Of a DNA stretch of 64,000 nt, positions 1-14,309 are shown piece by piece (positions within the stretch are counted from its first letter, which is position 1; each line of letters opens with the position of its first letter). Position numbers and translations under genes: made by a program. The stretch is from Phylloscopus collybita (lineage: Eukaryota > Chordata > Aves > Passeriformes > Phylloscopidae). The stretch lies in the NCBI GenBank assembly GCA_027886175.1, contig JAJNNQ010000024.1:4200001-4264000 (forward strand), read 5' to 3'. Below the pieces are notes generated by a model. That model had not been told where the DNA came from and searched no databases. It worked only from the letters and a program-made list of their open reading frames with translations.

Positions 1-387
1 CTATCTTTGCCAGTATTTCCACTATTTTTCTGTTTTAAAAAGTAAAGCAATCCTTCCCCAGTGAAACTCTTTGAAATGGAGAGCTCAAGGTTGCACTGGA
101 CTGCACCAGCTGCTCTGTTTGTGTCACCTGGTGCCTTCTGAGCACGGTGGCAGCAGCTGGAATTGGTGAGCTTTAAGCTCCTGCTGTCTTAAATCAAGAG
201 CCTGAGCTGTTTTCCTATTTTCTCCCTGGAGTAATAAAGTGGCTTTAAAATTCTGTGGGCTTTTGTCCCTAAAGATTACATCTCCTTTAGTGAAAAAAAT
301 TCCAAGTTACAGTCCATCTGGGTAACTAATGTTATCTTAGTTATGAATACAAAAACCATATGCAACTTCTGTAAGTTGTGCAAAACT

Positions 388-452
388 TTTGTTTTGTTTT
401 GTTTTTGTGCAGTTTTTTGTGTTTTTTGTTGTTGTTTGTTTGTTTGTTTTTG
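388..452 (+). repeat. TTTTG/TTTG-rich low-complexity tract
   Basis: Repeated gttttgttttg and gtttgtttgttt runs with few A or C bases; related in sequence to the longer tract at 37.9 kb. Confidence 0.8.
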
Positions 453-2307
453 GTGAAGCTTAGCATTTTATTTTGAAGGGTAGGAATTTTTTTTTCATTC
501 AACAAAAAGCCATTTTCAGGAAATTCACCCTTTTCTATTAGTGAGATTTGCAAAAGATTCATCTCTCAGTGCCAATTATATTAGAGAAATATTTTATTAG
601 TTATTTGTCAGATGAAACTCTTGGAGTATTAAAACTTTCTCCCTGAGCATCCCAGCTTCATGCTCTAGCTTTGAGGGGGAGAAAGTTGTTTAGGAGTCAT
701 TAACATTTTCAGACTACTTTGTTTCATTCACATAACTAAATATTTTTAATTTAAAGTAAGAAATAAGACCCTCAGGCAGAAATCAGCAGCCATCCCTGCA
801 GATGAAAACCTAATCTTTCCTGCCTTTTTGCTTCTCTAAGTCAGAAAAATCTTCCAGAAGTTCCTCGACCTATAGATTATAAGATATTACTCAGTGGTTT
901 CCAAAAGTATTGGAAAGGAAGAAAAAGAATAGTAATGTGGCAATTAAGATAAAAAATTAGCAATTGCTTCTTTGCCAGGGAAGAAAATGGAAACAGTGAA
1001 GCAAAGTTTAGCTCTGTATCTGCTGTAGTTTATTCCTGAGGATTTCAATGCCTTCTCCTTTTTCATTGTTGTTCTTCTTAATGTTTAGGTGATCTGCTTA
1101 AACATTGTTTGATTACATCCCTCTGCAGGTTCTCTTGGGCACAGTTTGTCTGATGTTCAGTATGGATGCTGCATTGGGAATGGCAGTAACTTACTTTTCT
1201 CATTCTGTTTTTCTATGGCTGAGATGAGGGTTTGTTTCTGAAAAGAAAATAGCAAACTGATTGATGAGGAGACCCTAAATTTGAAATCTGGAAGGCAGGG
1301 AACAGATTGCAAATCAAACAGCATTTTCTCTTTTGGTGGATAAAGAGTAACAGAAGGATTTTCAGTTGGAGAAAATCATATGAGTAATGTAAGCAGGGCC
1401 TGAAATTGCCTGCTATTTAAAACAGAAAGAAAATTGCAAGTGCAGTTGGCAGAGCCCTCCCTGGCAGCATTATTCCAGAAAGAAGGCCCAAAGAGGCAGA
1501 TGGATAATGGTATCTATATCATGATATATCAGCTACAAAACAGACCACTGGTTTGGGGTTGTTTTTGGGTTTTTTTGCTCTGCATCTCTACTTTTAGATT
1601 TCACAAAACCTTTGTCCTTAAAAACTAATTCAGTGATATTCAGCAAACGCTTCAGCATTCTCAGTATAAATAATGTGTTCATTAACAAAAGGTTTACCTT
1701 TGAAGTGCTTGAAATGGAACCTCAGATAGAATTTAAGTAAGCTTTGATGCCAGGTAGGTCACCAGGAATGGAGAGTGATGGAGATCTGCTTTCCCAGTGT
1801 GTTTGGAATCAGGTAGGGTACTCAGGAAAGCCATATCCCAAAAGCTGGCTGTGAGCCATGTTGTTTGGGACTTTTTCAGCATGGTGATAAGAACAAATAT
1901 TTTCCTGGATTTTCCCTGTTTCTTCTTGGCTAAAGAGGGCTGGTTCATTTCCAGCAGCTGTATAAGTAAAACAGTGTGGGATCCCAGCTGTTCCACAGTC
2001 ATGTGACTGGATGGGAAAATGGAAGATGGGAGAAAGGAGCTGTAACTCCTTTGAAATGCACAGAAATTGTAACTGAACACTGAGGTGGAAATAAACAACA
2101 CTATGAGTTAATTGCCTGTAAAAATTAATATTTTAAATATTATGTCAGTGATTTGTTTAAGCGTGTATGTGAAATTCTAAGTATGCACACATAGCTAAAA
2201 GCAATAATACTCAAAGCTATAAAGGCAAAAGTAAATTGTGGGGTTTTTTCTCTGATGCTGAATTTCAGCCCTGAGAGATTGGACTATTAAAATTACAAAT
2301 TATTGGT

Positions 2308-2400
2308 GCATTATTATATATTTATATATATTTATATCGGTGCATTATTATTGATGCATTATATATAATTATACTTTTATATTTATAATATAAACATAAG
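2308..2400. repeat. TA-rich patch with repeated GGTGCATTATTA
   Basis: GGTGCATTATTA occurs twice within an AT-dominated stretch (2308 onward and 2340 onward), with a third related GATGCATTATATA. A local duplication in low-complexity DNA. Confidence 0.75.
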
Positions 2401-2986
2401 TCATAATTTGACATGTAGTTCCTGAAGGAACTGGATGATCTTGGATTATTAACATATTTTTACGTTCCCAACCAGATCATTATCTCATGGTATTGACCAA
2501 CTAATTTTTCAGGACTTAGCTTTTCCTGTTTGTTTTTGCAGTAACTCTGATGCACACACTTTGGCTTCCATCTCCTATGAGAGTGTATTTTGATACAAAT
2601 GTTCCTTAGAGTTCAGTGTTTTCCCTAAAGAGGGAGAGATTCCTTTACTTGTCCCACAAAGCAGTTTTCATAGTCTTTTTATCTGTAATGTTGAAGACCA
2701 GTCTCTTCACATCACTGTTACTGAGGTCTGTGAGATGTTAAGACTCTTCAAAAATCAGCCTAACAATGTAGAAGTGTGACATCCAAGAGCTGCTTTTTAA
2801 GGGTGTGCCAAATTTTATTTTAAATCTGAATTTGTTTATTTAATTCATTTAAGCATACGGAAATAAAATACTTTATTAATAGACATCTAAAATATTTCTA
2901 TGTATAGCAAATCTGAATTAATCTCTCATTTCCTCCTGTATATGAAGCATCCACCTTAAGTTAGTTTAGGGTCTTAACTTCTTTTT

Positions 2987-3007
2987 ATGCAAATATAAAA
3001 TGCAAAT
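2987..3007 (+). promoter_or_regulatory. Tandem octamer motifs (ATGCAAAT x2)
   Basis: Two perfect POU-type octamers in the same orientation, 13 bp start to start, separated by ATAAA. Binding is not shown by sequence alone. Confidence 0.3.
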
Positions 3008-6000
3008 ACTTTCTTACAGGATATGTACACCACACCAAGTTCCTCTGTATATTTTTAAATATACAGATGGATGGCAATAACAAATTCTGTAAGGACTAAA
3101 TATAAAGTGAATAATAATAAAAATACTTTTGTAGAGGATGAGAACATCAGTGTCCTTTAAAAAAATTTTTTTTTTTTTTTTGTTAGTGGCAATTACCATT
3201 TTCATTTAGGATATTATCGGCAAAAGGAACAGGCCAGGACAGGCAGGTTCTTATCTTACACTGTAAGAGGAGTTACTGTACCCAAAAATTTGTAATACGT
3301 TTGTGTCTTGATGTATGAATGTATATTTAGTGTTACTCCAGGATACTCAATCCTAGTTTGGGTGTTGGGACAAATTCTTTTTAGGTAGTTTTTGATGCTG
3401 CAGTGTGGCTGTGTGTGTACAGACATAATTGGAACAGGGATCTTTGGAAAGCAAGGCAGCTCCTTTCTTGCTGATTGTTCTGATTCAGTCAGGCCAGTGA
3501 GTGTTTTTTGGGTTTTTTTAATACAAAGTAGGTGCATTTAGTGGGCTTTAGAATCACTCCTGAATAATGGTAGCAATATATTCCAAGTGAAGTGTGCAAG
3601 TGAGCATAGTGTCAGGTTGTTTTTCTTCTGCAGTTGCTGAACAGCTGCATCAGATAAAAAACAACTCTGCAGTAGCAAACCATGGTATTTGCAGGTCTTT
3701 GCTATCAGATGGAGCAAAAAGTGTTTCCTCTTCCCGTGCTCAATATTGAAAAGGTGAACACAGAAGGACAGTGAAATAATTGCCAAGGAAAGAATGCACA
3801 TCATTTCAAGATAATAAGGTTTTTTTAATTAATTCATTTCATTGCTGCACTTGCATACTTATGGCTAGTGAACCATCAAAAGTGCCTTCACACTTCCAGT
3901 AAGCTTTGTAGCCATTGCTGTCACTGCTGTTAGGAATTAGCTAAAATATTGGAGTCTGCTACACAGAATTCCAGCTTTCCTTCAGTCTCAGGCCAATTAC
4001 TGCAGCAGATCAGCAGTTTTAAAACATCCATTTAACCACTTTGTTTCTATCAAGTGAATTTGTGAATATGTATTTATATAAGAAATAAGTAAGTAATGTT
4101 GGAGCTCACATTTGGGGGACTGTGAATACATAACAGCAATTGGTGTTTTATGCCAGTAAGGCTGGATGAGGATTTTCCAAAAAGTCACCTGCTGTCTTCC
4201 CTTCTGTCCTGTCCAGGATGGTTATTTTTGAAATGTTTGAAATCCATGTCAGAAACAGATACTGGGGTGTTGCTTTGGTGCAGAGCACCAACTCCCATTT
4301 TGGGGTTTTCCAGGCACAGCAGCCCAAGGGGAGGGCAGTGATCAGCACCAGTGGGGCCAGTAAAGAGTGAATTTGGATGGGGTAAAGAAGGATGAAATTA
4401 AAAAAAATGGACAGAAAGCGTGTTGGTGCCAATAGGAAGTGATCTGAGGGAAGAAAACATGGAAGTCCTAGGCAGAAGTTTTGCTTTGGGAGCATGAAGC
4501 CTCTAAGCACTCAGGTCTGCAAGGAGAAGGAAGTTCAAGGATAACAGAGGATGGAGAGAAGTCTGGGGAAGAAAACCTTTGTGAAATGCACACTTGGGGA
4601 TACTGAACAAATGCCTGGGAACTCAGTGGCAGAAAATGCTGTAGAATTTCAGCTGTGAGTGAAGGACTGGGATTAGTAGCCTAACTCTGGCATGTCTGGC
4701 TTGTTTTGAGGTAAGAACTCAGGCAATACCATCAATACCAGATTCTGGCACCCCTTAAAAACACAACCAACAAAAAAGCAACGTAAATGTTGTAGCGTTA
4801 CTAAATGTGTCCTTATTTTGACACAAGGCTGCTGTGGGGTTTTTCCCTGCTGCATGCACCAGTCAAGCTTTTAGGGCAATTCCAGCTCTGTGGAGGTGCA
4901 AGAACAGGAGATGGTGCTGCTGCAGAATGAAACTTTTCTCATTCAGCAAAGTTGCCTTTGTAGCAGCACGAGTGGAGGAGAAGACAGGCAATTTGGATTT
5001 CCTTGATGATTCTTGGCAGGTTCTAACCACAAAATCGGTTCTTGTTTCCCTTCTGCTGCCTTCTTAGGTTCTTACATAAATCTTTACTCTCTTCAGTTCC
5101 TTTTGTGCTGTAAAATTCCTCACCAAGAGGAGTCTGCTCTTCCATAGGCTGTTCCAGACTTCACTAACTGAACCCTCACCCACAGAGTTGGCAAATCTGG
5201 CTGTAGAGGTCTTGTCAATTAGTTTTCATTGGCTTTATTTTTGACATCTATACTTTTCTTCACACCAGGTTCATCTCTTCTTTCTACACACAGGCAGACT
5301 TTCTCTCTCCTTTTGAAGATGTTCACTCTTTCCTGCTTCACACAACCAGACGGTGCCTTCCAATTTGATTTGCTGTTTTATTCAGTTACCAGTTTTTCTG
5401 TTGTCATACAGCACTAAACATTCTCTTTCCCCGTAATTTCCCTTCTCTCAAAAGAAATTTTCTGTATCTATTCCTGTTTTGTTACTGATTTTGCAATAGC
5501 TGTTATAAGATCAGTAAGCAGCTAAGTTTCTGGCCATAAAAGGATAAAACTCAAACTTTCTGAATTTAAATAATGAAAATGGAATTTGTTCTCCATTATG
5601 CTTTACAATTTGTCAACAAGTTAATATATTTACTGGTTCTAACAGGGTAACATCTTTCTGGTCCCTGAAGCAGAAACCTAAACCTGAAGCATTGAGGTCA
5701 TTTAATGTGCCCTGTATTGCTCCAAAAACTCTCTAAGAATGGATATTTGATATCTTCATCTTTACAAGCCACTACAGTGTGGCTTTCTAAAATAATAATG
5801 ACTAATAACAAAATCCTACATTTTTATTTGCAGTAAATAGTCCAAGGACTCATGGGTATTTTTCATCCTTGCTTCATTACATTGTCAAAACAGCAGCATA
5901 TGTTTTTTTTACAGCCTACAAAGCAATACTTCAAAGCGTCAAGATGTTATTTTTCAAGATGCAGAAAATAAACCCCTCAAGTTGCCATTGACTAAATAGC

Positions 6001-9000
6001 TTGAATCACCATAATAGTGACAGCCTGGTTTCCACACTGATAGGCAATTGTAACTTGCCATTTGTATTTATACATTTATAAACAGAAAGCGAGACTCAAT
6101 TTTGATATTTAGGCAGAAGTCTTCGCAGGCTTGCTTAAAAAAAGAAAAAAAGTAGTTCAGTGATAAAATCCATTTTCATTGTTATCAGTTGTAGTAGGAA
6201 CATAAAATATCTGAAGCCAACTGACTGAAGCATTTGTCATTTTAGGATGCTGAGCTGTGTAAACTGCCTTGAAGTGCCAACCTAGAAGTGGAAATGAATT
6301 AAGTGAAAAGGTCCATGTTTCAATGGATATTTTATACAGTTTATCAGAATATAGAAACAAAATTACTTGGACTTTAAGAATAAAATAAGTAGCCTTCATG
6401 AGATCCACTTCTTTTGATTAGGACACGAAGCTGTGTTATGAAGCTCTATTCACTGGGTCAGTACAACCTAAACCTGCTTTAGTGTTCATTGCCTTTATTG
6501 TCTCAATTTTACTGCATTTTTCTGCTATGTTAACGCTTAGCTGTAAAATAATGTTCCTGCCCCTCAGAGTGCTTTTCATAAAATGATGTTGACTAATAAA
6601 TGCTAATTCCAGATAATGATTTAGTCCTGATTCTAGACAGTTTATTTATTGAATGATCATCACTTTGTGCAGAATCAGGTCATCCTTGAATTGCTCTGTC
6701 ACTGAGCATTAATTATATTTAAAAGTAATTATAAAAAGGAAGGAACTTTGGTTTGAGTCTATCTAGTAGAATAAATCTGACTTTTTCTGAAGTTTTGACT
6801 GAATAATTGATGAATTGACTCCTAGTTGTCCCTCTTTATTTTTATTAGTTTTGATATAAGCTTCATTGCAATTATGCTTTCTGAAGCATAAAACCTAAGT
6901 ATGAAGGTAAAGAATCTTTTTAAGATAGATGATGTGGATTTTCTTGTAGGATGACAAAGATGAAGGCATACACCAAGATCATGAAGTTGATTCTGATCAT
7001 GGTTTAGATCCATGTCTTCACTTAGCATAAATCTGACTTCCTCATAAGTACATGAGACTCATCCAGTTCTTTACCTCTTCATTTTTGTTCCTGGTAATTT
7101 AGCTTTGCTAGGAACACATTCACTCTTTCTGGTAAGAATTTCATAATATATTGGAACATTACAACTGACAGTTTAGTAGAATGAAGTTTGAACATTTCTT
7201 GCCAATAATTACGCCAGTGTTTGAATCCAAAATTGAATTAATGAATAAAAACATGGCAATAGGAAACCATCTGTGTCTTTCCCCTGCTCAACACTTCGAT
7301 TCACTTGGAGGTTGATTGCTGCCTCACTAAAAGACATGTTTTTGGGTTTTTCTCCTCAGGCTATGCTGTGACATGAGATGAAGTTAGGGAAATTACACTC
7401 AAACTGCTTTTTCTTTTGTCATTTCCCACAGAGGAAGCTCACTACAGAGATGGGGATCTGTAGATGGCTCTCACAAGAACGGGAGCTTTTCTTGCACAGT
7501 GATGTGGCCCAGCAAGAGCAGCATCCACTGCTTTGGGGCTTCCCACAGCCACTTTCTGTCATTTCTGCCTTTTTCTGCCCTGGGGTTCAAATCTGTGCAC
7601 TCTGCTGCGCTCAGCTGTGCATCCAACTTCAGCTCTCTTTGGAGGCCTGGGTAGTCTTGTAAGGATTGTTCAGATTTCTGTTTAGTGTGAAAGCACAACT
7701 CTTTCACCATGCCTGACCACATCTCTTGAAAACTTCTCATTTATTTTTGGATTCTACCCTCTAGGAGACAAAGCTTTTTAAGTCATTTCAGGTGAAGGAA
7801 TATGTCTTAATGGGTGAAGATTTGATAACAGTGGACTCATCAGATTGTTGTATAATGGCTTTTTTTCTCTTCTTGCCTTTTTCTTTCTTACTTATTTGAA
7901 TATTTGATGCATCTCCTTTAGATTCTTCTCTATTTACCAGCCTCCCACGCTGTAATGACTGAACAAAAGGAAGGGCAGAAGAGTTTATGTAGCTTGAAAT
8001 TATGCTGGTGCTCAAGGCAGCTTTGTTTTGAATTAACACTGCTTTATCTGAAGACCATTCCTCAGGAACTTCATTGTACTGAAACAGAAAGGGAACCCTA
8101 AAATCATTGGAAGTGCAAAAACATCAACTGCATGTAAAAGGGAAAACTGAGCTTTACTATTAGTCAAACTCTCCTCTGGTTGCACAACCCTCAACCAAAC
8201 TAAACTAAGAACAAACAAGGAAGTTCCCATAGTCTTTTGAGCACTTCTAGTCAATGACTCTTCTCTGTGAGCTGAAAGAAACTCTAACATAATGTTGTTA
8301 TAGTGAAAGGCAACAGGAAATAATGTGGAATTATATTTATGGATAAACAGGCACCTTCTGGGCTATTACATCTGAATATTGAGCAGATTCACCACATTGT
8401 AACACTGCAGTAAATGTGCCATTGGTTTTAGGTAACAGCTTTTAAAATCTTCCCAAATGTGCTCATTACTCGGGGAGATGGTGGAATTCTTCTAAAGGAT
8501 GGGGTATTTACTTAATTATGATGTTAAGTATGAATTCAAGTATCCCACGTATTAGCTGGGCTACAGTAGAATGCTACTGCAAAATAGAACAGTGCAGGGA
8601 TAATATACAGTATTTTTTTAAGAATATGTAGCAAACTTTCTGAAATTCATTCACCTGTTGTATTAGAAAATCAATTTGATTGAGTTGTTTCTTATCAGGT
8701 TGTTCCGAGCTGCTAAATTCAGACATTTTAGCAGATTTTCCATACCTTTAGATAATTCTGTCAGGATTCTTTATGGCTTTGATCAATATTCTGAGACTGA
8801 CAATTCAGAGATGTGAATATATTAAAGTTTAGTTTGTAACATCTGCATTATAGTATTATTAGAATAACATCAACAATTCTATACTCTTGCATGTATTACT
8901 TTTTCTCGCAGATTTTCTTTCAGCTGTATCAATTTTCATCAGCCTAAAATGCGTAGTGTCATTTGAATTTCATCATATTTTAAAATAAAAAGCCTCACAG

Positions 9001-10866
9001 TCAGAAATTAAATAAGTGAAAATCACAAAGCTCATGTATAACCTGCAGACTAAGAATAACTTTTTGATTAAAGTAGATGATCTTGTAGTCAGGTTGTAAA
9101 ACATTTTACTGCTTTTTTGTAATTTATGTGACTGAAGCATTCCATATTAGTAGCAGCATATTTGTTTTGTGCTGAAAATTCCTGAGAGTTTTTTAGTGCC
9201 TTAATATTGTTCATGTTAAGCAGATTATATCCATTACATCCATCACTCCTTTTCTAGCTGCATAGCAAGGATTAAACTTCACTTTTTATGTGCAGAAAAT
9301 AAATTAAGTGACTTGTGAGTGTTCAGAGTTCCTCTTCATTCCTGCTGAAGTAAACGTGTGATGCCTGCATGCCATTTATTTTCTGTTCTGATGAGCTGGA
9401 ACTGGAATTCAGCTAAAGTATAATACACATGTCCATCTGCATTTTAAAGGCTGTTACTAAATGAAATTGTTATGGAAGAAAAATCAGAGGCAATCCTGAT
9501 TTCTGGCACACTCTTTGAGGCTGTTTTGCATAGCATATGGAATGTAAAGAAAGCAGTGTGTGTTACTGTGAGGACTGAAGGCAAGTGGGTTCATCTTAAA
9601 AAGCAAAAATGTGTTTTGATTGTTTATGGTCTTTCTTAGTTTGATTTTAAGAGACTCCTTTTCCTGTTCTGTCAGGAAGTTGATAAATCCCTACCTGATC
9701 ACTGTGTTTTGTGAAGAGGTTATTGATCCTGAGTGCAGAGGTCACTGGCAAATTTCACCAGGTGTGAAGGATCCATTTAAACCGCAGGGATTCTCAGAAG
9801 AGGTGAAAATTTCTTGTCTTTTCCAAGGCCTCTAATGGGTGGTCCCCTCCCCTGATATTCAGCTGACAGCTTTAGGGAGGTTTCCCTCATATCTAGACCA
9901 CAACATCTTCTAAAGAGTCTCCTAAAATTCACAGCAGTTTTCTGAAAAACAACATTTGTGTGTCTGCTTGCAGGAAGTTCAGCGCCTGCCCACCAGTTAG
10001 GTAAAAAGGTTTTTAGAAACCTTTAAAAAATGGTCCACCTCTGAAAAATAGTCAGATGGAACAAAGAATAACTTTAACCAACAAGGACTTCATCAAACTA
10101 AAGCTGAAACTGTGAAAATCAATACTGAGAATTTTAAGAGAGAGAGGAAGAGTTATTTACCCATTAAATGCTACTATTACTGTTTTTTCAGACTACAAGT
10201 GACTAATGAAAAGATGTCATTAAATAAAAACCTAATACTTGGAAGGGTCTGTTAAGGAAAAAAAAAAAAAACAAGCAAATTTGTTTGCAGAAGAAACCTA
10301 AGTTTTAAATTTCTTCCATTTTTTTTCTAGTGGATGACTGTTTTGGCTGTTATGGAAACATACTTGTGACAGTTCTTAGCACTTTTTTTTTTGTGAGAAA
10401 CTAAATCTTTAATATCACAGGTTCATATTTTTAAAAACCATTTTAGTGCAAAACAGTCTTTATCTATAATAATTCTTTATTTACTTGATTTTTATATTAC
10501 TGTGCATGTCTTTTCTTAGTAGCTGGGTCACCACATTTCACTGAATAGGAAAATAGGCATTGCCCTCCTGACTCAGACAGCTACAGCCACTCCAGCCTCC
10601 TTTCTTTGATAAAGCCAATACCAGATATTTCAGAGGGAGGTTAAGGTTCTCCACAAATGTGGTATCATCAGCTAGAGAGCAGCTGCTATCTGGGTATCTA
10701 ATAAGTACATTGCTGTGAGCTTTGTGAACATGAAATTACATATCTCAACACTTTTCTTATAAATTATTCTGAAAATTCTTGATGTAAAGATAGTATTTTC
10801 TTAAGGTATGATGAATGTAATTATTTTGGCTCTTACAGCAACAAGCATCATCTACCTGCCACATGA

Positions 10867-10917
10867 TTTTTGGAAAGAAGGCATCTCACTTTTTGGAAAG
10901 AAGGCATCTCACTTTTT
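10867..10917 (+). repeat. 23-bp tandem duplication
   Basis: Two identical copies of a unit with core GGAAAGAAGGCATCTCAC preceded by five Ts, plus a partial third start. The identity of the copies points to a recent duplication. Confidence 0.93.
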
Positions 10918-12715
10918 GTATTCACTTAATGTCCAGTATCCACTGACTGTAACTGGGTTACAAAATAGAAAGAAATTAAATCTCTAAGATCTCTCACCCC
11001 TTAGTGTTCCTTACCTCATTAATTTTTATCATGTCTTTACTGTGGTCTTCTGTGTTGCCTTGAACACTGCACAAAATTTTGATGGAGTAACTAGAGCAGT
11101 GCAGATCATTGTGGCATATATCAAATAGATTAAAGGTTGTCTAACCTGTGGAAGAAGCAGTTGTATTTGGGGTATCAAGGCTGAACACTTATGAAGGGCA
11201 ATTCTTATCAGGAAAAGGATGCAAAGTAGAGTTTCCAAGCAGCTCAATGACTTGTCATAAATGTTGGGCTGGAGTAAATAGGATGTGTTCAAACAACAGC
11301 CAGTGTGGGGTCAGGTATCCCCTGGAAAGGGTTGGAGGCTTTAAATAAATGTTTGCAGGGGCTCTCAAGGAACAAGGACTGACTCTGGTAAGTTTACACT
11401 GTGGCATTAGTTAGGAATTCCTTTGCTTCCAGCTTCAGCCCAAATTCAGTATAGAACTTCACATCTACTTTTACTTCATCCAAGACATAAAGCATTTGCT
11501 TTTTGCACTTTTGGGACATCTCGTTGTATATTTTGATATAAAACAGCAGTAAATCCCATTGTTATTCTCTGTGTACACAAATATATATATTCTCCCCTTT
11601 CAGTGCACTGTGGGTGTAAAAACTTCTACAGCAGTGGTTAACTGTAAAAAGCCAAATGCTGGTTAGCAGGTGGTTTCATTTTTGAAGGGAATCTGTTGCA
11701 TTGAATTAAATATCCCATAGTATTCAGAATTTCAATTTTCAAATTAAAGTAATTTCTGAAAATGTTGTCGCTGCTTTTGCAATTTCACAGCACACATCAT
11801 CATGAGAAGTTATTGTCTATAGCATGCAGAAAGAAAAGAAGCAAATCTGTACAGCTCAGGCAGTTGGCATATGAATTTTTTGCAATTTCTGGGGTGTATA
11901 AATTGGAATCAGAGTAAAATTGCCAATAGCACACCAGTCCAATTTTTAAAGTTCCTTTGTGCATATATATCTTTCCAAAAATCTTCAGGAAGTAGTTACT
12001 GAGTAGCCAGATTTTTCAGAGGTACATATTGATGCTTGACACAATTTTCAAGAGCACCAGGAGGAGCTGAACTTTTCTCTGAAACCTGTAGGTTTATATT
12101 TTCAGTACATGCTGCTGGTGCATTTTCCCTGCTCAGAATTTTCAAGGCTAATTATTACAGCAGCCTGTTCTTTCTTCCCATCTGTGTGTTTACCTCTGAG
12201 CAGCTGAAAAGATCAGGGCTGTGCAGGAACGCTCCTGAGCTGATTATTTACAAAAAAACCCCACATGTATCTGTTACAAGGAGCAAATCCCATTATTGAG
12301 ATAATTACAAGATGTTTATGAAACGCTTTGGAGATGTTGTAGTTGAGAGGACAAGGTCATTTGGCTGAAGCCACCTGCAGAAAGGAGACTGAAACCAGTT
12401 GCCCTGGAGCTTAGAGCTGGACATATTGGCCAGAAGATTCTGTAGCAAGAGACAGGTCACAGAAAAATGTTTTTCCTCATAAGACCCTTTAAGAATACAT
12501 ACACATCAATAAGGATTTGTCTGTTTAACAAACAGTGGGAATAAACATGCCATGAACCTGATCATTTTTAATCAAGACTCGAATCAGAGGAAAAGAAAAT
12601 CTCTTCTGAAGACATTTTTAATATCACCAGGCTTCTTTGCATTTTTGTAAGCCACAGGTTGTGATGGTGAAATTTGCAGCCAGACCAAAGTATCAAAACA
12701 GAGCCTGTACTAGCA

Positions 12716-12753
12716 CAAATTTTAAAATAAGTCTCAAATTTTAAAATAAGCCC
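12716..12753 (+). repeat. 19-bp tandem duplication
   Basis: Two adjacent copies of CAAATTTTAAAATAAGTCT, the second ending in CCC rather than TCT, immediately before the G tract. Confidence 0.9.
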
Positions 12754-12756
12754 CAT

Positions 12757-12782
12757 GGGGGGTGGGGGTGGGGGGGGGGGGG
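12757..12782 (+). other. G-quadruplex-type G tract
   Basis: G6-T-G5-T-G13 gives ample G runs with one-base loops for an intramolecular quadruplex on the coding strand, and so also in the EPHA5 pre-mRNA. Real length may differ because such runs are prone to sequencing error. Confidence 0.8.
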
Positions 12783-14309
12783 AAGCCAAATGTAAATATA
12801 CTTTCCTATTGCTTGGTTTCCTTCAGCATTTACTACAATAACTCCTGCAAACAACAAAGCAGGTACAGGGCTTATTACAGCGATAGCATCATCACAACTG
12901 ATCTTTTAAATTAGTAGAAGTAAGAAAATTGTTTTCTAAAAAAATTAAGATGTCTGTCTTAAGCATTCTGCTGCATCTAAAACTTAGACTAATTGCAAAA
13001 TCTTCTATATGAAGTCTACACCTACCACATTTTCATGTTCCCTGCTTCTTTTGTCTGGCTTGTTTAACCAATGAGTTGACTCAGGGGACTAAGCCAAAGC
13101 CAATAGAAAATCAATAGAAGGGTTCCCTTTGCCTTCAGTGGGCTTGAGACCAGTCCTGTGTTGTAAACCTGGTGCTTACAGCCCCAGTGCACTAATTCTG
13201 GAAAAGTTTTGCAGCTGGAGGAAGGTCTTACATTCACTGCACACTCTGACTGGAAATTCCTGCTGCTGCATGGGCTGTGCCAGACGCAGCTCAAGGGGAC
13301 AGAGCTTCCCTGTAGAGCAGAATATTCCCGCGGCTCACTGGATTCTTTAGGTATCTGAAGATACTGCTGAGTTTAGATGGTTCAAACAGCCTGGAGAGCT
13401 TTTCCCGTTCCTTTCTGGCTGTGTTTGGGAGTGTGTTGATGTGAATTTGTGTATAATGCATTTATGAGTCTGGTTTTGCACATTGCATTACTGGACAATT
13501 GTAATTCTCATTTACAGTTTTGTGGGGAGTGAGTGTATGGGGTACAGCAAATTTTCCCCTTTAATATGTACAGAGGAGACCAATAAACCCCTTGGATGTG
13601 CTGTTAGGTTTGTGTAACTAGAAATGTTATGTGTACAAAGTGTTCTGGATACTTAGGTTTATTACTTTGGCAGTCACAGTTTGCCTAATGACATTTCAGA
13701 GAGTATGAAAAATCAGTGAGAAACCTTCTATTTATGTTTGCTTTCCTATTGATAAGCATAACTTGTTACAATTTTTTTTTCTAGCTGGCTGTGGCATTTG
13801 ATTTCATCTGAGAATGAGAGAAAATCTCCCTGTATTTTATATAAAAACTTGATTTTTTTTCCCCTGCTTACTGAATCTGTAATCTTTAATTATGTGCATT
13901 TTTTATCACAATGCAGGATGCTATTAATAATGCATTAGGCATATTTACTATTGAATTTAAATTTTTATCAATATATAGGAGAAAACTTATATTTGACAAT
14001 AAAGATGTCTAGTTAATTGGAGTTTAATTTATATCAAGCAAAAAAAGACCCTCTGAGGCTCATTATCTACTCTTACAGATATACAGAAAGGCAAGCTTTG
14101 ACAGATTATATTGCCACTAATAGTCAGTTATTCTTGTTGTAATCAAAAATATAAGCAGGATAAATTTTTTATTGATCCTATTAAGTCACATTTCACCAGA
14201 CCATAGTGCCATTGCTATTTTACGTTTATTCCTCACTGATTCCTCTGTATACTTTGGAGGAAGCTGATTCTAGTGGAAAGCAAATTCAGGAGAGCAAAAT
14301 GCCCCTCTG

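Noticed and set aside
1733..2101. 122-codon minus-strand frame
   Set aside because: No recognisable family; frames of this length are expected by chance in 64 kb, and a frame is open on the other strand as well.
13095..13175. Possible old amniote repeat ('ccctttgccttcagtgggct')
   Set aside because: Only a short stretch looks familiar; not enough to name a family or set borders.
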